From CBDCIS01 sp965217565 (GTDB lineage: Bacteria > Chloroflexota > Dehalococcoidia > Lucifugimonadales > CATOSD01), in the NCBI GenBank assembly GCA_965217565.1, contig CBDCIS010000002.1, positions 491,785-555,784 on the forward strand: DNA of 64,000 nucleotides, in the 5' to 3' direction. This document shows, in pieces, positions 43,775-53,477 of this stretch (position 1 is the stretch's first letter; each line of letters begins with the position of its first letter). The notes under the pieces are model-generated. The model had not been told where the DNA came from, did not search any database, and saw only the letters and a program-made list of their open reading frames with translations. The position numbers and the translations under genes are program-made.

Positions 43775-45334
43775 ATGGAACAGGAGTCCTTCGACATCGC
43801 CTCGCTGGAAGGGTTCCGAGCCGACCTCGTTGCGTCTGGGTTTGAGCCAGTTCCCGGCACCGAACGCCGCATGTGGCGAGGCCCAATCCACCCGGCGTTC
43901 GACGGGCTCACTGACACTCGCTCCATGGAGATCGTCTTTGACCCTGGGTGGCCCTACCGGCCGCCGAGGGTCTTCGTGCAGGGGCTCGACACCAACCACT
44001 CGACACTGGACGGCTTCGTTTGCCTCTGGCGGGACGGCGAACTAAGTGGTGAATGGGAGACCTTCGATGGCCTCTGCAGCCGTGTTGAGGACTGGTGCAG
44101 GCGCGCAAAGGGCGGCTGGCAGGAGGACGACCTGCCATTCGACGCATACCTGAACTTCAAGCTCAAGTGGCCGCTGATGACGACGTTCGACTTTGAGTCA
44201 CTCCGCACGAGTATCGGTGGCTGGGGCGACATGCATGGAGTCCCGACGAACCCGAACCTGCTGAGCATTCGACCAGGGCCGCCAACTGGGCCGCGTGAGT
44301 TCCGTGGGCTCTGGTTTAGGGTCGGCCAGCTCCAAGCGCCACCGCCGCGCAACCTATCCGAGCTGCCGCGACATCTCAGTAGGTCGCAGCGGAAGGGGCT
44401 GGAAAGAGCCCTCTCGCGACGCCGTGAGCCCAGAGCCCTTCACGTAAGCGGCGGCGTGGACATCATCATGTTCGCTTGGCAACGGCAGGAGCGCACCGAC
44501 CTCCTTGTAATGGCCTGCGAAGGAGTAGGAGACAAAGTGGAAGCAGCAGCACTCGTAGCCGAACCGAATGACGAGAAGACCCTCAGGCTCAGGGCTGGAC
44601 CTGACGCTGAGGTTCTCAATGGACGGAGCGCCGTTCTGTTTGGGGCCGGCGCTTTGGGAGGTCATGTAGCCGTGACTCTCGCAGAGAGCGGCATCGACTC
44701 TCTGAGAATCGTTGACGGCGACCTCCTGTCGCCCGGGAATGTCGTGCGTCACGTTGCGGGCCATAATCACGTTGGGGGACCCAAAGTGAATGCTGTGGAG
44801 GCCGCCACCAGGAATCACGCGCCCTGGACCAATGTAGAATCCATAACACCCCCAACCAACCCATACGGATCGCAGGAGATCGCACATCTCGTTGAAAACG
44901 TTGATGTGGTTATCGACGCCACAGGCAACGATTCCTTTGCGCATCCCGTCGCTCTGGTGGCGGAGGGTCTGGGCAAGCCGCTGGTCTCCGGCGCGCTGTT
45001 CCGAGGTGGTTTCATCGGCCGGGTTCAGAGGAAGGCCCTGGATACAGATGCCCCGATAACCAGCCGGCCGGATTCCTCCAGATACCCGGTTATTCCGGCA
45101 GGCGAATCAGGCGATGACCTTGCGGAGCCCGACCTCGGCTGTTCCGCGCCTGTCAACAACGCGCCGCCTGTCTCCGTTCTCGCCTGCGCGTCACTGATTG
45201 CTCAAGCCGTCATTGACGTACTGACGGAACGGTTCGACCTCGAGGACGAGGTGATTGATGTCTACAGGCCGCTACCGGACACACTCTTTGATCATGTTGG
45301 ACGTTATCGGCGCCCAGTCCCTGACCAAGCCTAG
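43775..45334 (+). CDS. Cap2: E2-E1 ubiquitin-transfer-like fusion of type II CBASS
   Basis: A 519-residue protein. N-terminal E2-like domain: HSTLDGFVCLWRDGE with candidate catalytic Cys83. Linker (about 150-280). C-terminal ThiF/E1 domain: AVLFGAGALGGHVAVTLAESGIDSLRIVDGD (nucleotide-binding loop at 290-295), NVVRHVAGHNHVGGPKVNAV, and candidate adenylation-site Cys456 in DLGCSAPV. Cap2 attaches the CD-NTase C-terminus to targets and thereby primes it. The start lies 5 bases after the CD-NTase stop. No Cap3 (JAB/MPN) protease follows: the next gene is a truncated lipoprotein. Either Cap3 was lost or the system works without it. Confidence 0.9.
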   Translation: MEQESFDIASLEGFRADLVASGFEPVPGTERRMWRGPIHPAFDGLTDTRSMEIVFDPGWPYRPPRVFVQGLDTNHSTLDGFVCLWRDGELSGEWETFDGLCSRVEDWCRRAKGGWQEDDLPFDAYLNFKLKWPLMTTFDFESLRTSIGGWGDMHGVPTNPNLLSIRPGPPTGPREFRGLWFRVGQLQAPPPRNLSELPRHLSRSQRKGLERALSRRREPRALHVSGGVDIIMFAWQRQERTDLLVMACEGVGDKVEAAALVAEPNDEKTLRLRAGPDAEVLNGRSAVLFGAGALGGHVAVTLAESGIDSLRIVDGDLLSPGNVVRHVAGHNHVGGPKVNAVEAATRNHAPWTNVESITPPTNPYGSQEIAHLVENVDVVIDATGNDSFAHPVALVAEGLGKPLVSGALFRGGFIGRVQRKALDTDAPITSRPDSSRYPVIPAGESGDDLAEPDLGCSAPVNNAPPVSVLACASLIAQAVIDVLTERFDLEDEVIDVYRPLPDTLFDHVGRYRRPVPDQA

Positions 45335-45405
45335 ACCATCAGTCCCTTTCGTAATGGACCTGTAATCGGTTCTCGACCCCCAGTTGGAAGGAGAGCAGAA
45401 CGCAA

Positions 45406-45771
45406 ATGACTAGACTTCAGGTTTGGGCATTGGCAGCCGTCTTAATGGTGCTGATGGCCTGCTCAGAGCAGTCGGCGATTCCGGCAGCGACCCCAACGGA
45501 GGTCGCTACGACTGCGGAAGCAAGTCCTTTAGCCCCATCGCCAACCAACATCATCCCGACGCCTCCAACTCAGAGCACTCCAGCGCCCGCCGCGGCGGCC
45601 GCCACGCCAACACCGACATCCTCCACGGAACCGGTCACCGCGGCACCGACCCAAGTGTCGACGTCCGACGCTGCGACCATCCTGGTCATCACCGTCTCCC
45701 AGATCCCTACGGACATCCCGGAGTACGACCGGTCCCAGTGGAAGCACTGGGCCGACGTGTACGGTAACTAG
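45406..45771 (+). pseudogene. Lipoprotein with HNH-nuclease-type domain, truncated after its first residues
   Basis: A 121-residue reading frame: signal peptide with lipobox (LAAVLMVLMACSEQ), a long Pro/Thr/Ala linker (about 28-85), then DIPEYDRSQWKHWADVYGN. The YDRSxWxHWxD start is the opening of GmrSD-type HNH (DUF1524-like) lipoproteins, which normally run on for about 130 residues. Here the frame ends a few residues in, and the following bases do not encode the domain in any frame. So a remnant, lying right at the end of the CBASS operon, probably marking a recombination edge. GGAGAGCAG precedes the ATG. Confidence 0.6.
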
Positions 45772-45929
45772 CACAATCTTCGAGCTTTGGCTGGGAGGCC
45801 TAGGACGGCCCGAATGATAGGCTCGAGCCTTCTTGAGGAGCCTGTTGCAGTCTAACGAGGAGGCCTGTGATCTGCACGCCCCTTGGTATTCCCCAGCGCG
45901 CCGCGACCTCCTCGGTCAGCAGGCTCCGC

Positions 45930-46997
45930 CTAAAGCTCCCAGGCTGGCCAGGTCATTTCAAAAGAGCTTCCCGCCATCTCGATCTGGCTGCGATTCAACC
46001 TTATACTTCTACACTCAAGTGTGGATTCTTCTGCCGATAGGAATTGGCGAAATCTTGCTACGGAGTCTGGATGGTCCAAGATAGGCACCACGACCAAGTA
46101 CATATGCCGACCTGTGCGTACAAATACTTGCAGGGCCCAAACTCGGCTACCATCCATAATGGCGTTCGCGAGGCGATCTGTGACCGTTCCCTTGAACGGT
46201 GTCGAACCGGGAACTATGACCTGTACCATGTTATGGAAAGGCCGAAAGTGTTGAACCGCCATTTCTATGGTGTCTAGCGAGTTCAATTGCCGGGTCTTCA
46301 AAAACAAGTCGCCCAACAACACTTTCCCCAGAAGGCACCCCCCGCGCGACAAGGCGTACTTGTACCCCATCAGGTGGAACAACGTGAGGTGAGCAGACTT
46401 GAGCAACGACACAAGTGCATGTATACGCACATCTTTGTCAACCTCAATCTCTGCTATGCCATCTTGTGCAGCCTCTCTCTGGCTTGGAGTGGGTTTCAAT
46501 ACCTCGCGCACAGAGTGCCTTTCGGTGCTCAGCGTAGTCTCCAAGAACTGCTCCGGGACTGCAAAGGACGGCTGGTAAGGGTAGGATTCGACTTCGCTAC
46601 CGTTCAGAAGCGTCGTCGGCTTGAATAGCCGCCTTAAGTCCTTGTCGGCAAGGAGCTCGATCGGCGACCGCCCGACCTTCTTGTCGATCGCTAGGAAGTC
46701 GGCCTCGAACCGGCTCCCGAAGTAGCTGTCGACATCCTTGCGTTGGATAGTCCACGAGCGATCCGAGTTCGGGAAGGCTTTGTTAATGACGTGTGCACGT
46801 ATCAATGGAACGTCCTCGTCTGCGTGTAGCATTGGGCAGACGAAGTGGTTCCAAGGACCACCAGCGACGACGTTGTAGTCTTCTTGCAGTTTCGCTAGGT
46901 GCTTTTCACCCGCAATGTCCATGACCTCACCATCATTGCTCCAGCAGCTTAGTTCCTTCAGTTGGGCAGTCTTGGTGGTAGACAGAACTATCTTCAA
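45930..46997 (-). CDS. Unrecognised protein with an HNH-like Cys/His stretch
   Basis: A 355-residue frame starting at a TTG; an internal ATG (residue 26) is a possible alternative. The N-terminal part reads WNHFVCPMLHADEDVPLIRAHVINKAF, where a Cys and a His are spaced as in HNH-type nuclease sites, and goes on with DSYFGSRFEADFLAIDKK. The middle and C-terminal parts are mixed and show no known domain. No catalytic claim is firm. It lies downstream of the giant gene on the same strand, in the low-GC island, with a hairpin between. Confidence 0.5.
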   Translation of the reverse strand: MKIVLSTTKTAQLKELSCWSNDGEVMDIAGEKHLAKLQEDYNVVAGGPWNHFVCPMLHADEDVPLIRAHVINKAFPNSDRSWTIQRKDVDSYFGSRFEADFLAIDKKVGRSPIELLADKDLRRLFKPTTLLNGSEVESYPYQPSFAVPEQFLETTLSTERHSVREVLKPTPSQREAAQDGIAEIEVDKDVRIHALVSLLKSAHLTLFHLMGYKYALSRGGCLLGKVLLGDLFLKTRQLNSLDTIEMAVQHFRPFHNMVQVIVPGSTPFKGTVTDRLANAIMDGSRVWALQVFVRTGRHMYLVVVPILDHPDSVARFRQFLSAEESTLECRSIRLNRSQIEMAGSSFEMTWPAWEL

Positions 46998-47115
46998 ACT
47001 GTGGCTGCGTGATCTGTAGGTCTGATTCCAACGGTAAGAGTCCTCCGGTCCTTGGTGGGGTTAAAGATCAAGCATGCTGGCCTCCTACGGATTCAAGCAA
47101 AGCCAGCTACGGAAT

Positions 47116-47151
47116 AAGGTGTCTGATTCCCTAATCAGATGGGGCACCTTT
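47116..47151 (-). terminator. Hairpin after the giant STAND-like gene
   Basis: AAGGTG ... CTGATT CCCT AATCAG ... CACCTT form nested inverted repeats 20 bases after the stop at 47171. On the reverse strand only a weak T-rich run (TTATT) follows, so termination may be partial. Confidence 0.45.
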
Positions 47152-47170
47152 GCCTTGGTGTCTTGATTGT

Positions 47171-50100
47171 TCAAAGTTGGCTCTCGTCCAACCACTCCGA
47201 ATGTTGGTCAAACCATTGGGCTTTCCGTTCATATGAACCGGCGATCTTACGGAGCAACTGGGCGGTAAACGGCCATTTGGCAGAAACCAAGTCGGCGAAG
47301 CTGCGGTATTGGTTCACGAGGGCGCGTTCCTGTTCCCCTCCGGCTAGTGGTGCCCTACCAGTGGGACCTCGGAGGTTTAGCTTGCCAACAATTAGTCCAT
47401 CTCCGATGTGCGGTGAACGAAGACTGTCCACGACATCGCGAACCGGCTCGCAGGGCCATACGCCATCTGCACCTATGGGTGAGTTGGCCAATACCTTTCC
47501 GATTTGCTCGTCCCCAATCACTACACGAGCTCTTTCCTTACAGAAGCGACGTACTTCACTGACCCAGGTTTCCAATCTTTCTGGATCAATGTCGCCCTTC
47601 TCTACTTGTCCAGGAAGTCCCCGCAGTCTCGAAAGAACGCGGTGAGCGATTCTCGCTCGATTGCGCATCTCTTGTTCATCGATAGTGTCTTCTGTTTGCT
47701 CGTCCGAACGTTTGTATGCCCAAGAGATCAAATCTCCGAACAGCGTCGGTTCGTTCAAGACCTCTCGATAGAGGGCAAGACTAGGACGATCTCGGCCCAG
47801 TGCCGACATGAAGGGGATTTCAAGTCGAGCGATAACTTCGTCTGCAATCTCAGGTGACTCATCGAGTTTCTCGAGAAGCTTTGCTATAGCGTAGCCCTCC
47901 ACTCTTGGACGCCGCCCTGCCTGGACTTCCCTTGCGATATCGAGCGGTAGTTGCTCCAGAACGGGAATGATCAGTTTTGCTTCCACATCATCCATCCACA
48001 ATATCCCCAGGAGGTCAGGTGAACGACGGGCATCTAGCAACCGCTGTACACCGGTTGCCATACCCTGGGGGTCTTGACGTGGAAGCCGGAAGGCCGGTAC
48101 CTGCCTCCAGTAAGCATCTCTTGCCTCTGGAGTTTCAAGATCGAGTCGTTCCCAAGCCTGTAAGTCCGCGGAGGCGCACAGATGGACCGCCGCTACTCGG
48201 TCCGGGTCAGCTCCTTCAATCTTGACCTGTTCAAGAATGCGCTCAAGTGGTTTCCAGTTTGACGTGTGAAACAGCACCGATGCAATTGCGTGTGCGAACT
48301 CCCTCAGCTTCACGGACGTTGAGCCAATGTGCGCCGAAGCTAAAGAAAGCGCCAGCTCCGCATCCACAGTCTGGGCCATCGCAATGCCAACGTCGCCTGG
48401 ATTGCGGGCTGCTTCGACCAAGCGAACCATCAAAGCGATTCCGCCTGATTTGTATACCAAGCCCACCGCCTCTTGTTGATAGGCCTTCAATTGCTCGCTC
48501 GAATCCATTGAGTCTGGGTCAGAAATGTCTCCACAGGTCGGCACGGGGTTGGGCAGGTCTACCCAGCCGTCGAACAACCAACTGTTGGCCCACACGGGAT
48601 CAGAAGGGGTTAGAGAGTCGTACACCTGCGCTAGAACTGACACTTCTTCAGCAGCAATGGCCCAATCGGCATCTGGATGGAGGCGGTGGCGATGCAATTG
48701 GAACCGGATCCTCCCCCAAAGGCACATTGACTCCGGTTGCTCAACGAGATCTTCGGCTTGTTGAAGCAAGGACTCTAGGGCATCTCGCCGTGCCTCGGGA
48801 GAAAAGTCTTGAATAACATCTATCAGGTCACACCATCTCTGAGCGTCGCTATGAGCTAGGTCAATCAGGTGTTTCTCCACTGACTGAATGAAAGCATGAC
48901 ATTCCTCAATAGTCGGAGAAAGAGAGACATCTTGCCCCCATGGGCGCCAATTTGGAAACTGCCTTTCCATTACCATGTCATATGCTGAAGGGTAAACCGC
49001 AACGAGCAGTTTCCAACCAACATCCGGGTATCTGCCCAGCAGAGATTGAAGTGTTTCCAAGCGCATATCGTCTGGCGTCTCTGAAAACCTAGTCCAAGGC
49101 AAGAACAAGCTGCGGAGGCTGCCGGCGGGGCGGTTGGTTGCCTTTCCGCCCGAGTCCGATTCGGCGAGCTGGGCCAGTATCGTGGCAACTCGGGCAAAGT
49201 GATCCACGGACCATGCCAGTAGTTCCAGTGCCCACAACAGCCCCGCATGCGGGATGTCCTCGAACGGTGGAGTTCCCTCTTGCAGGAATAGATCACTTAA
49301 TGCGCTTGGATAGGCTGACAGTTCTCGCTCCACGGCGTCTAGAAGCGCATCAGGGGCCGCTTCTGCCAACGTTGACAGTTCGCCATAGAGAGTGGCCCAA
49401 ATCGGCCATGCGCGTCCTTCCGACAGTGAGCTTGCCACCACTTGAGATGGTACGTGCTCTGCCGAATCGGAGGACTTCACCCGATCATGGTACACGCCCA
49501 TCAGAGCGAGACTTCGTACAATGCCCTGGCGTAGGGTGGAGCTATGGGGCAGTACTTTCCCTCTGGCAGCTGCTAGGTACCTCTCTTCTTTGGGTAACTC
49601 AAACGCCGGCGAGATCTGCTCCATTACCTCAATGGCCAGGTTCTTGAATCGATCAACCAGTGAAGATGTCAACCTCGGCGCCAGAAGATGCCAAGCCTCC
49701 TCATGGGAAAGGAATCTCCACCTTGGTCCGACCTTGACTATGGGAGGGTCTGGAATCACCGCTAGAACGGTAACTTCATGCTCGACTTCTTCGAAGGATT
49801 TCCCTAGGAGCCTTTCCACTATACTTTTGTCGCCCTCGTGGTCTTCCTCCCACTGCCCGAGTAAGACCAACGCAGCAAGTGCATCAGAAGGCGTAGCTGC
49901 CCAATCTGGACCAGGGTGTCCAGCCTCATCAATTAGCGACCGGTACAGAATTGGCAATCTTCGAGCGCTCTTTTGAGCGAGAGACTTAGCGTTGGTTTCG
50001 GTGACTCCCATAGCAACGAGTGATTCGATGGTTTCATCCCTGGGGAGGCGATTGAGCGTCTGCCCACTACCTTTTGGATCTTGAGAATTGTCCAAGGGTA

Positions 50101-50962
50101 CCAGAACGTGATGCCCATTCCTTATCGCTATTTGGGAAGATACATGTCCAATGAACCCTCGGACTAAGACCAGCGGGTAGGGATGATGCTCCAAACTTCT
50201 CCACGCATCCGCGGTCTGCACAACAAGCGCTCTCGATAGTAACGTCGGTCCCCATGTCGATACGGCATCGCTGGCCGCTGCTGCTAGATAGGCGATTGCC
50301 TCATCCTTGTTATACGCACACACATACCAGGAATCGCCACCTCCTTCGGCCCACTCTTGGAGAGCGTCCACTTGGTCACGGCGGCCTGCAAGTACGAGGC
50401 CTGGGGTGATTTGAGGTTGTGTCGCTGAACTCCAGTGTTCCCACCACTCGTCTAACGGTACAACTCCCTTATCGGGGAGTTTGCCTATGAGCTTGGCAAA
50501 CCATCTCGCAACTGCTGGAGCCTGCTCCAGCCACGCCACCAAGTCATCAGCATCCAGGAAACGGACATCGGACCAGTGGGCCTCGCCTTTCCGTGTGGCT
50601 GCCCAATCGCATTTCCCTGGCCACCTTCGGGCTGTCGCCAACAGAACGGTGGTTTGAGTCCGTTCGACGCCCAGAGTGTTCCCCGTGCGCTTCTCGTAGT
50701 CCTCGTCAGCCTTCTTTTGGGAATCCTTGTCGCACGTGAATTCCCAGGCTGACTTACCATGTGGGACCCATATACTCCCACCAGGCACTTCAAGCAATCC
50801 GTCCCAGCCAGGCATGCGAACCGAACTGCCGCTAGGCATTGAGATACTGGAAGTTTGTGGAATGGTGGCTAGGATCAACTTCCGCACCAACTCCGGCAGT
50901 TGGTGATTGGAGTCTGGCTTATCCGCCCAATTCACAATCTCGGACGAATCAAACGCAATCAT
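47171..50962 (-). CDS. Giant STAND-like protein with nuclease-like head
   Basis: A 1,263-residue protein, ATG 50962 after GGAGGAGCTT. Head (about 40-180): PGWDGLLEVPGGSIWVPHGKSAWEFTCDKDSQKKADEDYEKR with a D...E...KK pattern like divergent PD-(D/E)XK nucleases, and VRFLDADDLVAWLEQAPAVARW closing it. From about 200: VLAGRRDQVDALQEWAEGGGDSWYVCAYNKDEAIAYLAAAASD, which resembles a STAND-type NTPase opening but with no intact P-loop. From 500 on a long helical repeat region to the end. Head, NTPase-like core and repeats recall Avs-type sensors, but the family is not one I can name. It starts 50 bases after the upstream HEPN-like gene's stop. Confidence 0.62.
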   Translation of the reverse strand: MIAFDSSEIVNWADKPDSNHQLPELVRKLILATIPQTSSISMPSGSSVRMPGWDGLLEVPGGSIWVPHGKSAWEFTCDKDSQKKADEDYEKRTGNTLGVERTQTTVLLATARRWPGKCDWAATRKGEAHWSDVRFLDADDLVAWLEQAPAVARWFAKLIGKLPDKGVVPLDEWWEHWSSATQPQITPGLVLAGRRDQVDALQEWAEGGGDSWYVCAYNKDEAIAYLAAAASDAVSTWGPTLLSRALVVQTADAWRSLEHHPYPLVLVRGFIGHVSSQIAIRNGHHVLVPLDNSQDPKGSGQTLNRLPRDETIESLVAMGVTETNAKSLAQKSARRLPILYRSLIDEAGHPGPDWAATPSDALAALVLLGQWEEDHEGDKSIVERLLGKSFEEVEHEVTVLAVIPDPPIVKVGPRWRFLSHEEAWHLLAPRLTSSLVDRFKNLAIEVMEQISPAFELPKEERYLAAARGKVLPHSSTLRQGIVRSLALMGVYHDRVKSSDSAEHVPSQVVASSLSEGRAWPIWATLYGELSTLAEAAPDALLDAVERELSAYPSALSDLFLQEGTPPFEDIPHAGLLWALELLAWSVDHFARVATILAQLAESDSGGKATNRPAGSLRSLFLPWTRFSETPDDMRLETLQSLLGRYPDVGWKLLVAVYPSAYDMVMERQFPNWRPWGQDVSLSPTIEECHAFIQSVEKHLIDLAHSDAQRWCDLIDVIQDFSPEARRDALESLLQQAEDLVEQPESMCLWGRIRFQLHRHRLHPDADWAIAAEEVSVLAQVYDSLTPSDPVWANSWLFDGWVDLPNPVPTCGDISDPDSMDSSEQLKAYQQEAVGLVYKSGGIALMVRLVEAARNPGDVGIAMAQTVDAELALSLASAHIGSTSVKLREFAHAIASVLFHTSNWKPLERILEQVKIEGADPDRVAAVHLCASADLQAWERLDLETPEARDAYWRQVPAFRLPRQDPQGMATGVQRLLDARRSPDLLGILWMDDVEAKLIIPVLEQLPLDIAREVQAGRRPRVEGYAIAKLLEKLDESPEIADEVIARLEIPFMSALGRDRPSLALYREVLNEPTLFGDLISWAYKRSDEQTEDTIDEQEMRNRARIAHRVLSRLRGLPGQVEKGDIDPERLETWVSEVRRFCKERARVVIGDEQIGKVLANSPIGADGVWPCEPVRDVVDSLRSPHIGDGLIVGKLNLRGPTGRAPLAGGEQERALVNQYRSFADLVSAKWPFTAQLLRKIAGSYERKAQWFDQHSEWLDESQL

Positions 50963-51011
50963 AAGCTCCTCCGATAGTCGCCTTGGATGAGGTTGCCGGG
51001 CCAATGACCAT

Positions 51012-51202
51012 CTAGTCTCGTCTGCCTTGGAACGCAGGCACCATCTCACACAAGAATTCCAAAAACTTCACGGCGTTGTCCATGATGCGGTGGGATATAA
51101 GCCTCAGGTCCACTTCTGTGCCAAACCTGTGGCGAGCTTCAACATAATCCCTGCCCTTGCGATGCCCATCAGCCTTGTTGCGCAAATGGTTCAGATCTCT
51201 CA
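51012..51202 (-). pseudogene. HEPN-like gene, 3' end (beyond the IS)
   Basis: Once the IS is removed with one TCA copy, the frame runs GFLRDLNHLRNKADGHRKGRDYVEARHR, continuing to stop at 51012, adding about 63 residues. RNKADGH is an RNx4H motif, the signature of HEPN ribonuclease domains, and it stands in a helical C-terminal end. In the present state this end is cut off from its gene. Confidence 0.7.
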
Positions 51203-52051
51203 GAGGATGTGTGAGAAGTTCAAATTAGGTTGGTGCTAAGCGTCGGAGCATGAGATGAATCATAGCTATATGGGTCCACGCCTCGGTTGTATCGGACAGA
51301 GCTTCGTAGTCCTTGCTCATCCGACGGCACCTGCTGAGCCACGCGAATGTTCGTTCGACCACCCATCTTCGCGGCAGCACTTGAAAACGGTGGCTGTCCC
51401 TGGGGCGCTTGACAATCTCGAGTGCCCAGCCTGTCAGGGCCCAGACCCACTCGACCAGCTTTCCAGCATAGCCAGCATCGGCCCAGACCAACCTCATGCG
51501 GGGAAACCTCCCTATCAATTTATCGATGACCAGCTTCGCCCCATCCCTATCCTGGATATTGGCAGGATGCACCACCACCGCCAGCAGCAACCCCATGGTA
51601 TCTACAATGATATGTCGCTTTCGACCGTTGACCTTCTTGCCAGCGTCATAGCCACGAGGCCCCCTTTTTCCGTAGTCTTGACCGACTGGCTGTCTATGAT
51701 AGCAGCGCTAGGTGTCGGGTTCCTCCCCTCGGCCTGCCGGACCTTGACTCGGAGAGCGTCATTGGCTCGTTCCCATGTACCATCCTCTCTCCACTCCCGA
51801 AAATACCACCATACAGTACCCCAAGGCGGGAGGTCATGCGGCATGGCTCGCCACGTGCAACCGTTGCGCAGAACGTATAGAATGCCGTTGACGACTTCCC
51901 GCAGGTCTACAGTACGTGGCCTTCCCCCAGTTTTGGCTGCCGGGAGTAGCGGAGCGAGCATCTTCCACTGTTCATCAGTCAGGTCACTGGGGTATGCTTT
52001 GCGTTTCATGCCTCCATTCTAATACATATCCAAGACTTCTCACACACCCTC
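51203..52051. mobile_element. IS5-family (IS427-type) insertion sequence, 849 bp, TCA duplication
   Basis: Ends read GAGGATGTGTGAGAAGT and, from the right, GAGGGTGTGTGAGAAGT (16 of 17). TCA flanks both sides (51200-51202, 52052-52054). It sits within the HEPN-like gene of the island, and taking it out restores the frame. Confidence 0.88.
51225..52009 (-). CDS. IS427-type transposase made by -1 frameshift
   Basis: First frame (52009-51602): N-terminal DUF4096 block (GCTWRAMPHDLPPWGTVWWYF) and the first Asp in AIIDSQSVKTTEKGG. At GGAAAAAGGGGGCC the -1 frame continues PRGYDAGKKVNGRKRHIIVDTMG, then the second Asp (WADAGYAG) and the Glu block (RRWVVERTFAWLSRCRR), to the stop at 51225. The fusion gives about 260 residues, so the element is probably active. 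Confidence 0.85.
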
Positions 52052-53477
52052 TCAGAAATCCTATGTGCCCTGTTGCTTCCACGTCTTGACGGTTGAATAT
52101 CTCATCGAGCAGCGCAATACTCTTCCCGGCGATGTCTTTCTGCTCCTTGATCTCACTTGGCACTAACGTCGCTAATTGCTTCGAATTGAGAGAGTCGATC
52201 AGAACATTATGAAGATTCCCTACAAAATCATCAAAAGCCTTCTGTTCGTTATGTGTAGGAACTCGGACGCCGGAAAGACGGTACATGTCGTCCCGATGCA
52301 AAGGCAGTAACATTTGCCAACCGAGATATTGAGAGCATAACCGTCCTAACGTCGAATAGCCGGCTCGAAACTGGTACTCAACACGACTGGGATTAGAAGG
52401 TTCAGCTAACACCTGGTTCCTGAATGCCGTCTCACTCAGTCTTGCGTCAGAGGCAATATTGTGTGAGCGCCAATGCGATTGTTCTTCGTACGTCGGTAAG
52501 TTAGCAAGATCGCCGAGATACACAACGACCTTTCCGTCGTCCCTGTCGTTGTCGATGCGAAGGTACCAGAGGTCTGCGCACCTGACTGAGAATGAATTCA
52601 CAGAGTATCTGCTAGGTTGATTGAGGTATTTGTCAAGTACAGCCTGATCAAACACCACGGGCGTCAAGTAACCTTCCACTCCCTTAGAATCGTAAATGGT
52701 CGCCGGGTCACAGCTGCGCGCTACTTCCTTTCCAGCTTCGTTGAGACCAACAATAAAGTCTTGGTACTTCTCTATAGCGGTGGCTGCCGTGGAGGCGTTG
52801 TTGTCGTGAGGTCGAATAAATCGAATCCCACGAAGAAGAGTCGATGACTTAGAGCGTGATGCATTCCTAGAGTTGTCGCTATAGCCCAGCACCCAGTGAA
52901 TATGTTCCTCGCTTCCTATATAGACATGCTCTTGAATACCAATCTCATCTAGGGTCACATCTGATTCTTCGGTGTAGTCAAAGCCCAAGCAAAGAAACAT
53001 GTCCTTCTCGACGAGGAAGTCTGCCAGTTCCTTCATCCTGACTTGAACCTCATCGGGAAGGACAACTGCAACCACAGTTTCGTTTCCGGCATCGTCGAAC
53101 TTCATGTAGGAATTGGAATCTCTATCATGATAGAGATTATGGAAGACACGAAAATCTTCGGAGAGTTCTGGATAGCTAGGCCGCACTCCGTGAAATTCAC
53201 GGTAGAGGACAATTGGTTCAACGCCATCGTAAACATTGAAGAAGCCCGACGTGCCGATCTGACCAGGCCAAGAATGGTTGGCGGCAAAGCCGGCAGTGAC
53301 TTCCTCCTGCCTACTCATTGGCACCAAGGAGGCAAGGATCAGGCTGCTGGTGCAATTACGGTACACGGGCACCATTTCCAGTAGACCAAAGGCTCTCTGG
53401 ATGTAGCTGAGGTTGTGTTCTTGAGAAAGGTGCTGTTTCTTATGTTTCCGACTCAAGCCATCATCTATGTTTCTCAT
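52052..53477 (-). pseudogene. HEPN-like gene, 5' part (about 475 codons), cut by IS
   Basis: From ATG 53477 the frame is open to the IS, ending TGHIGFL, and would continue into the 51012-51202 part to give about 540 residues. N-terminal LSYIQRAFGLLEMVPVYRNC and middle DLWYLRIDNDRDDGKVVVYLGDLANLP show no known domain. The HEPN motif lies in the part beyond the IS, so the present product lacks it (it would end with a few IS-encoded residues). It is followed on the same strand by the giant STAND-like gene, so the pair looks like a two-gene system. Function is inferred from the motif and context. The 380 bases upstream, to the response regulator, hold nothing I can name. Confidence 0.65.
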
